From NCBI GenBank assembly GCA_041743975.1, contig JBGTLT010000234.1, positions 1-8,192 on the forward strand: a stretch of DNA of 8,192 bases, given 5' to 3'. Each line of letters starts with the position of its first letter. Positions within the stretch are counted from its first letter, which is position 1. Source of the stretch: JTS-RE37 sp041743975. GTDB lineage: Bacteria > Bacteroidota > Bacteroidia > Flavobacteriales > Flavobacteriaceae. The position numbers and the translations under genes were made by a program. Shown here one piece after another: positions 1-5,329 of the stretch. The notes below the pieces were generated by a model. It saw only the letters and a list, made by a program, of their open reading frames with translations, was not told the origin of the DNA and did no database searches.

Positions 1-488
1 TACTTCCCGGCATTGGGCAGGGATTTATGGTCCAGTTCTATTTGGTCCGACATACTTTCCAGGAGTTTACTCATGATGATCGCTGCCGGGAAGCTTACGA
101 ATACCACGGCAGTGATCAATGGCCAGTCGAGCTGGCTGATCGATAGCTGCAACTGTCCCCACAGGTTGTTATAAAAGGCAACGCAAAACAGGACAATAAG
201 GTGAAATAGCTGGTCCAGGAAGAAGGGGATGCTCTTATTCTTGAACCATTGGAGGGAATATAGTTTGCCCAGGTCTATAAAATAATGGGACAGGGCAATG
301 AGCAATGCCGGTTTCCAGGCCTCCAAATCCCAAAGGAGCAGCATTACCAGGCAGAAATGCACCAGCACATGCAAATAAAGGTATATGGACCTGATCTTGT
401 TTACCTGCTTATGTATCACCCATTTTAAGGGTTGCAGCAAAAAATCACCAAGAAGGTGGGCCAGCAGTAATTTTGTAAAAAGTATCAT
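1..488 (-). CDS. DUF3307 family integral membrane protein (C-terminus beyond left edge)
   Basis: I translated the minus strand from the ATG at 488; the frame stays open for 162 codons to the window edge, so the gene is partial at its 3' end. The protein is very hydrophobic, with about five membrane segments (roughly residues 3-20, 35-53, 60-77, 88-106 and 116-133). It carries the residues I associate with DUF3307: AHLLGDFLLQP (11-20 region: H11, D15, Q19), HVLVH (H40, H44), SHYFIDLGK (H68, D72, K75) and DQLFH (D92, Q93, H96). Family function is unknown; the repeated His/Asp residues near membrane faces would suit metal binding or a membrane hydrolase, which is inference. Its ATG overlaps the satD stop (ATGA, 485-488), so the two genes are cotranscribed and probably translationally coupled. 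Full-length relatives are, from memory, about 230 residues, so roughly a third is missing here. Confidence 0.85.
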   Translation of the reverse strand, partial: MILFTKLLLAHLLGDFLLQPLKWVIHKQVNKIRSIYLYLHVLVHFCLVMLLLWDLEAWKPALLIALSHYFIDLGKLYSLQWFKNKSIPFFLDQLFHLIVLFCVAFYNNLWGQLQLSISQLDWPLITAVVFVSFPAAIIMSKLLESMSDQIELDHKSLPNAGK

Positions 489-1096
489 AGGCGGGTAATT
501 TTCAGGGTTTGGGCATAATAGTCGAGGAGTTCCGTTACAATGTCCAGTCGTGCCCTTTTCAGGCGTTGGCTTACAGCCGATTGTTTGATATTGAGTTGCC
601 GGGCTATTTCAGATTGTGGGACGTCCGGGAATTGCAGTACCAGGGCAACAACCTCGGCCGAAACCTGACTCCAATCATCCATAATGTGCAGCGCCAGCTT
701 TAGCATCAGGTTGAGGGTTGTATCGTAACCCGTGTTACCCGTGGCGATTGCCATGTTGAGTTTACGTTCTTTTAAGGTTTCGAATACATGTCCCGAACGT
801 TGGTATGCCAGGCCGTTCGAATCGCTCACACCGCTGCCGACGAAGGTTTCCTCCCCCAGCCCGATGCCTATCCGTACATCGAGGTTTTTAAGGGTCCGGA
901 CCAGGGCTTTGATGTGAATGGCAATTCCCAGGGCGGCATCCGGACTTGTTCTGATCTGAAATTCATCGCCCCGGTAAATCTCCCAGTCCCGGGGGGTGTT
1001 ACCCAGGCTGGAAAAATACTTCTTAAGGACGGCCATCCATGCAGCCGTCATATGGTCCGCGGAATTGATGATGTCTCCTGTGATGATTGCAATCAT
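485..1096 (-). CDS. SatD family protein with C-terminal helix-turn-helix
   Basis: A 203-residue soluble protein starting at ATG 1096. The N-terminal two thirds match the SatD family: MIAIITGDIINS (1-12), RGDEFQI (42-48), VRIGIGLGE (74-82) and SNGLAYQRSG...ETLK (93-109). These motifs occur in the order seen in class III nucleotidyl cyclase folds (metal Asp on strand 1, GD-E-F hairpin, v-R-i-G-i-x-x-G strand, then a helix with N...R), with candidate metal ligands D8 and D44. The C-terminus has a sigma-70 region 4/LuxR-like helix-turn-helix at about 160-183 (SEIARQLNIKQSAVSQRLKR), so DNA binding is likely. SatD was named from the Streptococcus mutans sat (secretion and acid tolerance) operon, but its reaction is not known to me. 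It overlaps the downstream DUF3307 gene by 4 bp, so the pair is likely one functional unit. It may autoregulate through the boxes at 1112-1177. Catalysis is inferred, not shown. Confidence 0.85.
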   Translation of the reverse strand: MIAIITGDIINSADHMTAAWMAVLKKYFSSLGNTPRDWEIYRGDEFQIRTSPDAALGIAIHIKALVRTLKNLDVRIGIGLGEETFVGSGVSDSNGLAYQRSGHVFETLKERKLNMAIATGNTGYDTTLNLMLKLALHIMDDWSQVSAEVVALVLQFPDVPQSEIARQLNIKQSAVSQRLKRARLDIVTELLDYYAQTLKITRL

Positions 1097-1111
1097 AATA
1101 TAAGCTAAAAC

Positions 1112-1177
1112 GCTAATATACTATATTATTAACAAATATACTAATATTTAACTATATAAGTTAATATGCTAATATAT
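1112..1177. repeat. CTAATAT boxes around the satD promoter (possible operator)
   Basis: CTAATAT occurs at 1113-1119, 1141-1147 and 1169-1175, exactly 28 bp apart, and a TTAATAT variant lies at 1161-1167, directly next to the last box. The boxes bracket the candidate -7 element at 1133-1140. Two copies are in the longer form GCTAATATA (1112-1120 and 1168-1176). This is the arrangement expected for a repressor or activator binding in multiple copies; SatD itself, with its helix-turn-helix, is one candidate binder. The background is AT-rich, so some similarity is expected by chance, but the identical spacing and the shared GC step argue for design. Confidence 0.4.
1133..1140 (-). promoter_or_regulatory. 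Candidate -7 element for the satD-DUF3307 unit
   Basis: Read on the minus strand this is TATATTTG, a full match to the Bacteroidetes -7 consensus TAnnTTTG, ending 36 nt before the satD start codon. That would give a 5' leader of about 30 nt. No clear TTG -33 box lies at the usual distance, and the region is so AT-rich that a chance match is possible. Confidence 0.45.
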
Positions 1178-1206
1178 CAGCATAATAAGCAAAAGTCCTT
1201 ATCCCT

Positions 1207-1659
1207 TCAAAACCACCGCCTCACCTGCAAGAGGTATTGCTGATAGGCCTTTCCAAATTTAGCGCTGAGGGCTTCTTCTTCCGGAATAATCTGGAATTTG
1301 TTCATATAAGCGACGAAAAAAGCGGCCACCAGCGTATTGAAGGCATTTCCCAGGAAAAGCCCCCATGCAAGGAGCAACAGTAGCATGGCCAGGTACATAG
1401 GGTTACGGGAATACCGGTAGATACCATTGGTAACCAAGCCCGAGGCTTTATCAGGGGTCCTGGGATCAACAGAGGTCCCGGCCCTGAAAAACCGGATGAC
1501 AGACAGTATGCTTATAACCACTGCCGCAACGGAAAGGCCCAAAGCAAGATAGCGCCTCCCCAGAAAATCAAAATACCCAACGGGGAGGAACCTGAACAAA
1601 AGGTACATCCCTGCTGCAAACAGGGCTAAAACAACTACAGGTGGGATCATTAGCCTCAT
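1207..1659 (-). CDS. ICMT/PEMT-like membrane methyltransferase family protein
   Basis: A 150-residue polytopic protein (from ATG 1659) with about four membrane segments (6-27, 36-57, 88-105, 106-121). It has the hallmark of the isoprenylcysteine carboxyl methyltransferase/phospholipid methyltransferase superfamily: TNGIYRYSRNPMYLAM (77-92) before a hydrophobic helix, and the closing EEEAL...FGKAYQQY...VRRW (127-149). In this superfamily the R-x-x-R-N-P-M-Y and E-E...Y segments bind S-adenosylmethionine in the membrane. Bacterial members methylate largely unknown substrates, so none is assigned. The frame extends upstream to a TTG at 1716, but that start would run through the divergent promoter/palindrome region, and the residues added are not membrane-like; I prefer ATG 1659 (ATG 1650 is also possible). 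It lies divergent from rdgB and upstream of satD on the same strand, with 110 bp between. Confidence 0.82.
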   Translation of the reverse strand: MRLMIPPVVVLALFAAGMYLLFRFLPVGYFDFLGRRYLALGLSVAAVVISILSVIRFFRAGTSVDPRTPDKASGLVTNGIYRYSRNPMYLAMLLLLLAWGLFLGNAFNTLVAAFFVAYMNKFQIIPEEEALSAKFGKAYQQYLLQVRRWF

Positions 1660-1713
1660 ACGCTTAAAATAACGGGGAATAAAAGTACTATTTTTGACAG
1701 AGTATAGACTATT

Positions 1714-1731
1714 CAAAAGGTAATACCTTTA
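1714..1731. promoter_or_regulatory. Palindrome with back-to-back -7-like elements between ICMT-like gene and rdgB
   Basis: AAAGGTA-A-TACCTTT (1716-1730) is a perfect inverted repeat with a single central base. Each arm read outward is TACCTTT, close to the Bacteroidetes -7 element TAnnTTTG: TACCTTTA (1724-1731) faces rdgB and TACCTTTT (1722-1715) faces the methyltransferase. Initiation 6-7 nt downstream would give an almost leaderless rdgB mRNA (ATG at 1737) and a leader of about 50 nt for the methyltransferase. The palindrome could equally be a repressor site. No convincing -33 TTG is seen on either side. Confidence 0.4.
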
Positions 1732-1736
1732 CTTAA

Positions 1737-2327
1737 ATGGAGTTGGTTTTCGCCACACATAACCTGAATAAGCTAAAGGAGATACAACTCCTGCTGCCGC
1801 TCACCGTTTCCCTGTTATCCCTGGCAGATATCGGCTGTACGGAGGAAATTCCGGAGACGGAACCAACACTGGAAGGAAACGCACTGCTCAAAGCAGCCCA
1901 TGTCCAAACCCATTACAACTATGCTTGTTTTGCTGATGATACCGGCCTGCTGGTAGATGCCCTGGGTGGGGAACCGGGTGTACATTCCGCACGCTATGCA
2001 GGGAACGGGGCGGATTCTGATGCCAACATGGACAAGCTGCTGAGAGCCCTCGCTGGCCGGAAAAACCGGAAGGCCCGCTTTGAAACCGTTATAGCCCTCC
2101 GGACCAAAAACAATACGGTACTATTCCGGGGCGCTGTCCAGGGCGAGATCACCCTTTCGAAATACGGAAAATCCGGCTTTGGTTACGATCCGGTTTTCCG
2201 GCCGGCAGGCTATAAAGAAACTTTTGCCGAGTTACCGCTATCTGTAAAAAACAAGATCAGCCATCGGGGTATCGCTTTTGACAAACTCCTCCGGCATCTG
2301 AGTACCAACGGCTTTACAGGGCTGTAA
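1737..2327 (+). CDS. rdgB: dITP/XTP pyrophosphatase (RdgB/HAM1 family)
   Basis: A 196-residue cytosolic enzyme that hydrolyses non-canonical purine nucleoside triphosphates (dITP, ITP, XTP) to the monophosphate and pyrophosphate, keeping deaminated bases out of DNA and RNA. The family motifs are all present in order: FATHNLNK (5-12, phosphate-binding start), ETEPTLEGNALLKA (40-53), CFADDTGLLVDAL (64-76, with the catalytic/metal acidic pair D67-D68), GVHSARYAG (81-89), FETVIAL (115-121), GFGYDPVF (147-154) and KNKISHRG (171-178), whose Ser-His-Arg contacts the base. The length is typical for the family, and the ATG start gives the canonical short N-terminus, so this start is secure. It is divergent from the ICMT-like gene and is followed by a 291-bp gap with a separate promoter for the helicase, so it is probably monocistronic. 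Confidence 0.96.
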   Translation: MELVFATHNLNKLKEIQLLLPLTVSLLSLADIGCTEEIPETEPTLEGNALLKAAHVQTHYNYACFADDTGLLVDALGGEPGVHSARYAGNGADSDANMDKLLRALAGRKNRKARFETVIALRTKNNTVLFRGAVQGEITLSKYGKSGFGYDPVFRPAGYKETFAELPLSVKNKISHRGIAFDKLLRHLSTNGFTGL

Positions 2328-2498
2328 ATCCTGATTCCTCCAACCGCAGATAAAGAAATGCAAATACTGCCGGTTTGCTTTTCCCGTTCCGGAAGGGGTT
2401 TCCAAACAGTATACACCATGGGCATACGTTGCAACCAGGGAAGAGGGGGTCATCGCAACTTAATCTCCCATAACCATATCCGTATCGATATTTAGCAG
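2328..2498. other. Non-coding gap downstream of rdgB
   Basis: No convincing gene is seen on either strand. A weak inverted pair, GTTTG...CAAAC, with TTCCGGAA inside it (about 2374-2408), could form a hairpin after rdgB, but there is no T-run, so I do not call it a terminator. Short open frames here, such as 2314-2535 on the minus strand, lack family features and overlap the rdgB end and the helicase promoter. Confidence 0.5.
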
Positions 2499-2506
2499 TA
2501 TCTTTG
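2499..2506 (+). promoter_or_regulatory. Bacteroidetes-type -7 element of the DEAD-box helicase gene
   Basis: TATCTTTG (then C) is an exact match to the Bacteroidetes/flavobacterial -7 consensus TAnnTTTG and is in a very common form for this phylum. Transcription would start near 2511-2514, leaving about 107 nt before the helicase ATG. A -33 TTG box is not obvious, which is common in this group. Confidence 0.65.
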
Positions 2507-2511
2507 CCGCT

Positions 2512-2618
2512 CAAATGATGCCGCTGGTATAGCATGTGTTGCGCTGGGTCTGATAGGTTATAAGATAATCCCTCTAAGCAACATCCCTTATTTGCGATTT
2601 GGTAAATTATAACGTATT
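2512..2618 (+). other. Long, possibly structured 5' leader of the helicase mRNA
   Basis: About 107 nt separate the predicted start of transcription from the start codon, far longer than elsewhere in the window. Two nested helices can be drawn by eye: TGTTGC (2537-2542) with GCAACA (2578-2583), enclosing GGTTAT (2556-2561) with ATAATC (2565-2570, one G-U pair) around a 3-nt AAG loop. The last 35 nt before the ATG are AT-rich and look unstructured. Long leaders of this kind are known on cold-induced and autoregulated DEAD-box helicase genes (for example csdA/deaD relatives); a regulatory role here is inference, and I recognise no named riboswitch. Confidence 0.35.
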
Positions 2619-4430
2619 ATGACAAAATTTAAAGCTCTGGGGCTCGAACAGCCCCTATTGGATGCTATTGCCGACCTCGGATTTGACACTCCTTCCGAAG
2701 TCCAGGAAAAAACAATCCCTATTTTATTGGAAGGTGAAACCGACCTGGTAGCACTGGCCCAGACCGGAACCGGGAAAACAGCCGCTTTCGGGTTTCCCCT
2801 GATCCAGAAGATCGATCCCGACAGCAGGACAACCCAGGGACTGATCCTGTCGCCAACCCGGGAACTTTGCCTGCAACTCACCAATGAACTGCAATTGTAT
2901 GCGAAGTATATCAAGGGTATCAATGTAGTCGCCATTTATGGAGGGGCCAGTCTAACTGAACAGGCCAAACAGATCAAACGCGGGGCCCAGATCGTTGTGG
3001 CCACACCAGGGCGGATGAAGGATATGATAGGCCGGCGGATCATCGATATCTCGAAAATTGATTACTGTATCCTCGATGAGGCGGATGAAATGCTCAATAT
3101 GGGATTTTATGAGGATATCCAGGATATCCTGTCCAATACGCCAAAGGAAAAATCCACCTGGTTGTTTTCGGCTACCATGCCAAAGGAAGTGGCGATTATA
3201 GCCAAGAAATTCATGCACCAACCCAAGGAGATCACAGTAGGATCTAAAAATTCCGGGGTGGATACTGTACAGCATGAATATTATATCGTTGGCGGAAGGG
3301 ACCGTTATCCGGCCCTGAAACGCCTTGCGGATACAAACCCGGGTATTTTCTCCCTGGTTTTTTGCAGGACGAAACGCGACACCCAAAAGGTTGCTGAAAA
3401 GCTGATCGAAGATGGTTATAGCGCCGGGGCGCTACACGGGGATCTGAGTCAGAACCAGCGCGACCTGGTGATGAACTCCTTTCGAAAAAAACAGATTCAG
3501 TTATTGGTTGCCACGGATGTTGCAGCCCGGGGGATCGATGTGGATGATATTACCCACGTTATCAATTACCAGTTGCCCGATGAAATTGAAACCTATACCC
3601 ACCGAAGTGGCCGAACAGGACGCGCAGGCAAATCGGGGATTTCCATGGTTATCATTACCCGAAGCGAATTGCGCAAAATAAGTGGCATTGAGAAGAAGAT
3701 ACAACAGAAATTTATAAGCAAGAAAATCCCGACCGGATTGGAGATTTGCGAAATACAGTTATACCATCTTGCCAATAAGATCAAAAATACGGAAGTGGAT
3801 GAGGAAGTTAATCAATTCCTCCCTGCCATCAATGATGTATTGGTTGGCCTGGACCGTGAAGAACTGATCAAAAAGATCGTTGCGGTTGAATTTTCACGAT
3901 TCTTTGATTATTATAACCGAAGCAGTGACCTTAATGTCAGTGACCAATCGGAAGGACGCTCCAGGGGAAGGAGGGACACGGAAGAAGTACAGCAGAACGG
4001 ATCCGTCCGATACTTCATCAATGTGGGGGAAAAGGACGGTTACGACTGGATGTCCCTCAAGGATTTTTTGCGGGATACACTCGAAATAAACAAGGACGAT
4101 ATATACAAGGTGGATGTAAAGGACAGCTTTTCATTTTTTAATACAGAAGCATCCTTAAGCGAACTTATTCTGGGAACTTTTAAGGATTTTAAGGTCGATG
4201 GCAGGTTTGTCAACGTGGAGATTTCACAAAACCCCGGCGGCAGCGGCAGCAGCGGTGGTGGCGGTGGCGGTGGCGGCGGCAGGCGCAGCAGGGACAATAA
4301 CAAAGGCAGCCGACGCAGCGAGCGCCCATACGACAGAAGCGGTGGCAAGAGACGGGAATCAGCAGGATCCGCATTGGGCGGCAGGAGGTCTGGCAAAAAA
4401 AAGAGTAAAAAAAGAGACGGCTTCTTTTAG
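2619..4430 (+). CDS. DEAD-box ATP-dependent RNA helicase with DbpA RNA-binding domain
   Basis: A 603-residue cytosolic helicase of the DeaD/CsdA-DbpA type, which unwinds short RNA duplexes with ATP in ribosome assembly or mRNA turnover. Motifs in order: Q motif GFDTPSEVQ (21-29) with upstream F4; I AQTGTGKT (47-54); Ia SPTREL (78-83); GG (108-109); Ib TPGR (129-132); II DEAD (153-156); III SAT (184-186); IV LVFCRTK (246-252); V ATDVAARGID (298-307); VI HRSGRTGR (328-335). After a linker, residues about 463-537 form a DbpA-type RNA-binding domain (RYFINVGEKDGY...FVNVEI), which in relatives binds structured RNA such as 23S rRNA helices. The tail (538-603) is low-complexity, with nine consecutive Gly (546-554) and then Arg/Lys/Ser-rich sequence, likely disordered and RNA-binding. 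It is preceded by its own promoter and long leader and ends at a strong terminator, so it is a single-gene unit. All catalytic motifs are intact. Confidence 0.97.
   Translation: MTKFKALGLEQPLLDAIADLGFDTPSEVQEKTIPILLEGETDLVALAQTGTGKTAAFGFPLIQKIDPDSRTTQGLILSPTRELCLQLTNELQLYAKYIKGINVVAIYGGASLTEQAKQIKRGAQIVVATPGRMKDMIGRRIIDISKIDYCILDEADEMLNMGFYEDIQDILSNTPKEKSTWLFSATMPKEVAIIAKKFMHQPKEITVGSKNSGVDTVQHEYYIVGGRDRYPALKRLADTNPGIFSLVFCRTKRDTQKVAEKLIEDGYSAGALHGDLSQNQRDLVMNSFRKKQIQLLVATDVAARGIDVDDITHVINYQLPDEIETYTHRSGRTGRAGKSGISMVIITRSELRKISGIEKKIQQKFISKKIPTGLEICEIQLYHLANKIKNTEVDEEVNQFLPAINDVLVGLDREELIKKIVAVEFSRFFDYYNRSSDLNVSDQSEGRSRGRRDTEEVQQNGSVRYFINVGEKDGYDWMSLKDFLRDTLEINKDDIYKVDVKDSFSFFNTEASLSELILGTFKDFKVDGRFVNVEISQNPGGSGSSGGGGGGGGGRRSRDNNKGSRRSERPYDRSGGKRRESAGSALGGRRSGKKKSKKRDGFF
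4254..4280 (+). repeat. GGY codon tract encoding nine glycines in the helicase tail
   Basis: Nine successive GGT/GGC codons form a 27-bp, near-perfect trinucleotide repeat inside the helicase gene. Slippage by whole units would change the length of the flexible tail without breaking the frame. The mixed GGT/GGC order limits, but does not exclude, slippage. Confidence 0.9.
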
Positions 4431-4440
4431 TTAATTCCGT

Positions 4441-4472
4441 ACTAAAACATACGCTTCGGCGTATTTTTTAGT
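4441..4472. terminator. Strong intrinsic terminator, potentially bidirectional
   Basis: The arms 4441-4454 and 4459-4472 pair over 14 positions with a single C-T mismatch (4448/4465), closed by the very stable C(UUCG)G tetraloop at 4455-4458. The GC core ATACGC/GCGTAT is followed by six Ts, and the complementary A-run lies on the left arm, so it can act on either strand. It starts 10 bp after the helicase stop codon and separates the helicase from the next gene. Confidence 0.93.
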
Positions 4473-4473
4473 T

Positions 4474-4499
4474 TAATTGTTACCTAATTGTTGATTGTT
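4474..4499 (+). repeat. TAATTGTT direct repeat just upstream of the next gene
   Basis: TAATTGTT occurs at 4474-4481 and 4485-4492, 11 bp apart (one helical turn), and a third ATTGTT lies at 4494-4499. The block fills the space between the terminator and the ATG at 4504, where a promoter or operator must lie. No TAnnTTTG match was found here. Confidence 0.3.
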
Positions 4500-4503
4500 G
4501 TTC

Positions 4504-5280
4504 ATGAAACACTATTTCATTCTCCTGGCATTATTATCAGGATTTTACAGTATCTCACAGGAAACGGAGCCATTACAGGACCCGCAGTTCGAGGCCATTG
4601 TAGTCAATGCACAGACAGACGAAGCCATGGAAAGCGTTCATGTCGTGAACCTCAACCAGGTCGTTGGCACCATTACCGGCAAGGACGGTGGCTTTACCAT
4701 CAGGGCCACCGTTAATGATACGCTCTATTTATCCTATCTCGGGTTCAAATCCCAGAAGATCCGGGTAACCAACGACATGTTTAAGTTCAAAAACACAAAA
4801 ATAGCGCTTACGGAACTTGCCTATGCCCTTGAAGAAGTTATCGTAAGGCCCTATCAGCTTACCGGATACCTGGAAATCGATGTAAAAAACCTCCCAATCA
4901 ATACGGCTTATCAATACAGCATTTCCGGACTGTCCAAAAGTTATGAGGCCGGTAACAAAAATCCAAGCGCTGTTACCAGGGTATTAGGCGCAATCCTGAA
5001 CCCGGCAGACCTGTTGCGCAACCTCTTCGGAAAAAAGCCCAATCAAATGAGGAAACTCCGGCAAATGAAGGAGGACGATGAAATCCGGAATTTACTGGCG
5101 GCGAAGTTCGACCGGGAAACACTTACGGAGCTGCTTCAGATTGAAAAAGTGGATATAGATGATATCCTTTCCAACTGCAATTATTCCAATTCCTTTATTA
5201 CCACAGCGAATGATCTGCAGATCCTGGATGCCATCAGCAGTTGCTATGAGGAGTATAAGGTACTGAACAGGAAAAAATAA
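4504..5280 (+). CDS. Exported carboxypeptidase-like regulatory domain protein
   Basis: A 258-residue protein from ATG 4504. An in-frame TTG at 4495 is also open, but the ATG begins a clean signal peptide (MKHYFILLALLSGFYSISQ, with cleavage probably near residue 18-19), so I chose it. Residues about 29-105 form a carboxypeptidase D regulatory-like (CarboxypepD_reg-like) beta domain, with the usual pattern V-V-N-A-Q-T-D-E-A...V-V-G-T-I-T-G-K-D-G-G-F-T-I...D-T-L-Y-L-S-Y-L-G-F. In Bacteroidetes this domain commonly heads TonB-dependent receptors, but here there is no plug or barrel. The remainder (about 110-258) is mixed helical, rich in Asp, Glu, Lys and Leu, and I do not recognise it. Flavobacterial genomes carry many stand-alone proteins of this build, with unknown roles in the periplasm or at the outer membrane. 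The next gene, an exported amylase, begins 49 bp downstream, so the two may share a transcript. Confidence 0.82.
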   Translation: MKHYFILLALLSGFYSISQETEPLQDPQFEAIVVNAQTDEAMESVHVVNLNQVVGTITGKDGGFTIRATVNDTLYLSYLGFKSQKIRVTNDMFKFKNTKIALTELAYALEEVIVRPYQLTGYLEIDVKNLPINTAYQYSISGLSKSYEAGNKNPSAVTRVLGAILNPADLLRNLFGKKPNQMRKLRQMKEDDEIRNLLAAKFDRETLTELLQIEKVDIDDILSNCNYSNSFITTANDLQILDAISSCYEEYKVLNRKK

Positions 5281-5305
5281 ATTTTCTATTTCCCCCGGCA
5301 TTTTA

Positions 5306-5313
5306 TAGCTTTA
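5306..5313 (+). promoter_or_regulatory. Weak -7-like element before the amylase gene
   Basis: TAGCTTTA differs from TAnnTTTG only in the last base and ends 16 nt before the amylase ATG. It could allow expression independent of the upstream gene. There is no -33 box that I can support and no terminator in the 49-bp gap, so readthrough from 4504-5280 is equally likely. Confidence 0.25.
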
Positions 5314-5329
5314 GCCAAAATCCGCAACC

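Noticed and set aside
946..971. RGDEFQI in SatD read as a true GGDEF diguanylate cyclase site
   Set aside because: The first Gly of GG is Arg, and the surrounding sequence and length follow SatD, not GGDEF domains; only a fold-level relationship is proposed.
1112..1177. 28-bp-spaced repeats as a CRISPR array or plasmid-type iterons
   Set aside because: Only 7-9 bp is shared per copy, there are three exact copies, and there are no cas or replication-initiator genes; a promoter-proximal operator fits better.
2374..2408. Hairpin after rdgB as an intrinsic terminator
   Set aside because: The stem is interrupted and there is no following T-run, so the evidence is too weak to call.
2314..2535. 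Short minus-strand ORFs in the rdgB-helicase gap
   Set aside because: They overlap the end of rdgB and the helicase promoter, have unusual composition and show no family motif or plausible start region.
2952..3386. A 144-codon minus-strand ORF inside the helicase gene
   Set aside because: It is antisense to the conserved helicase motifs Ib to III, with no family resemblance; it is a shadow frame.
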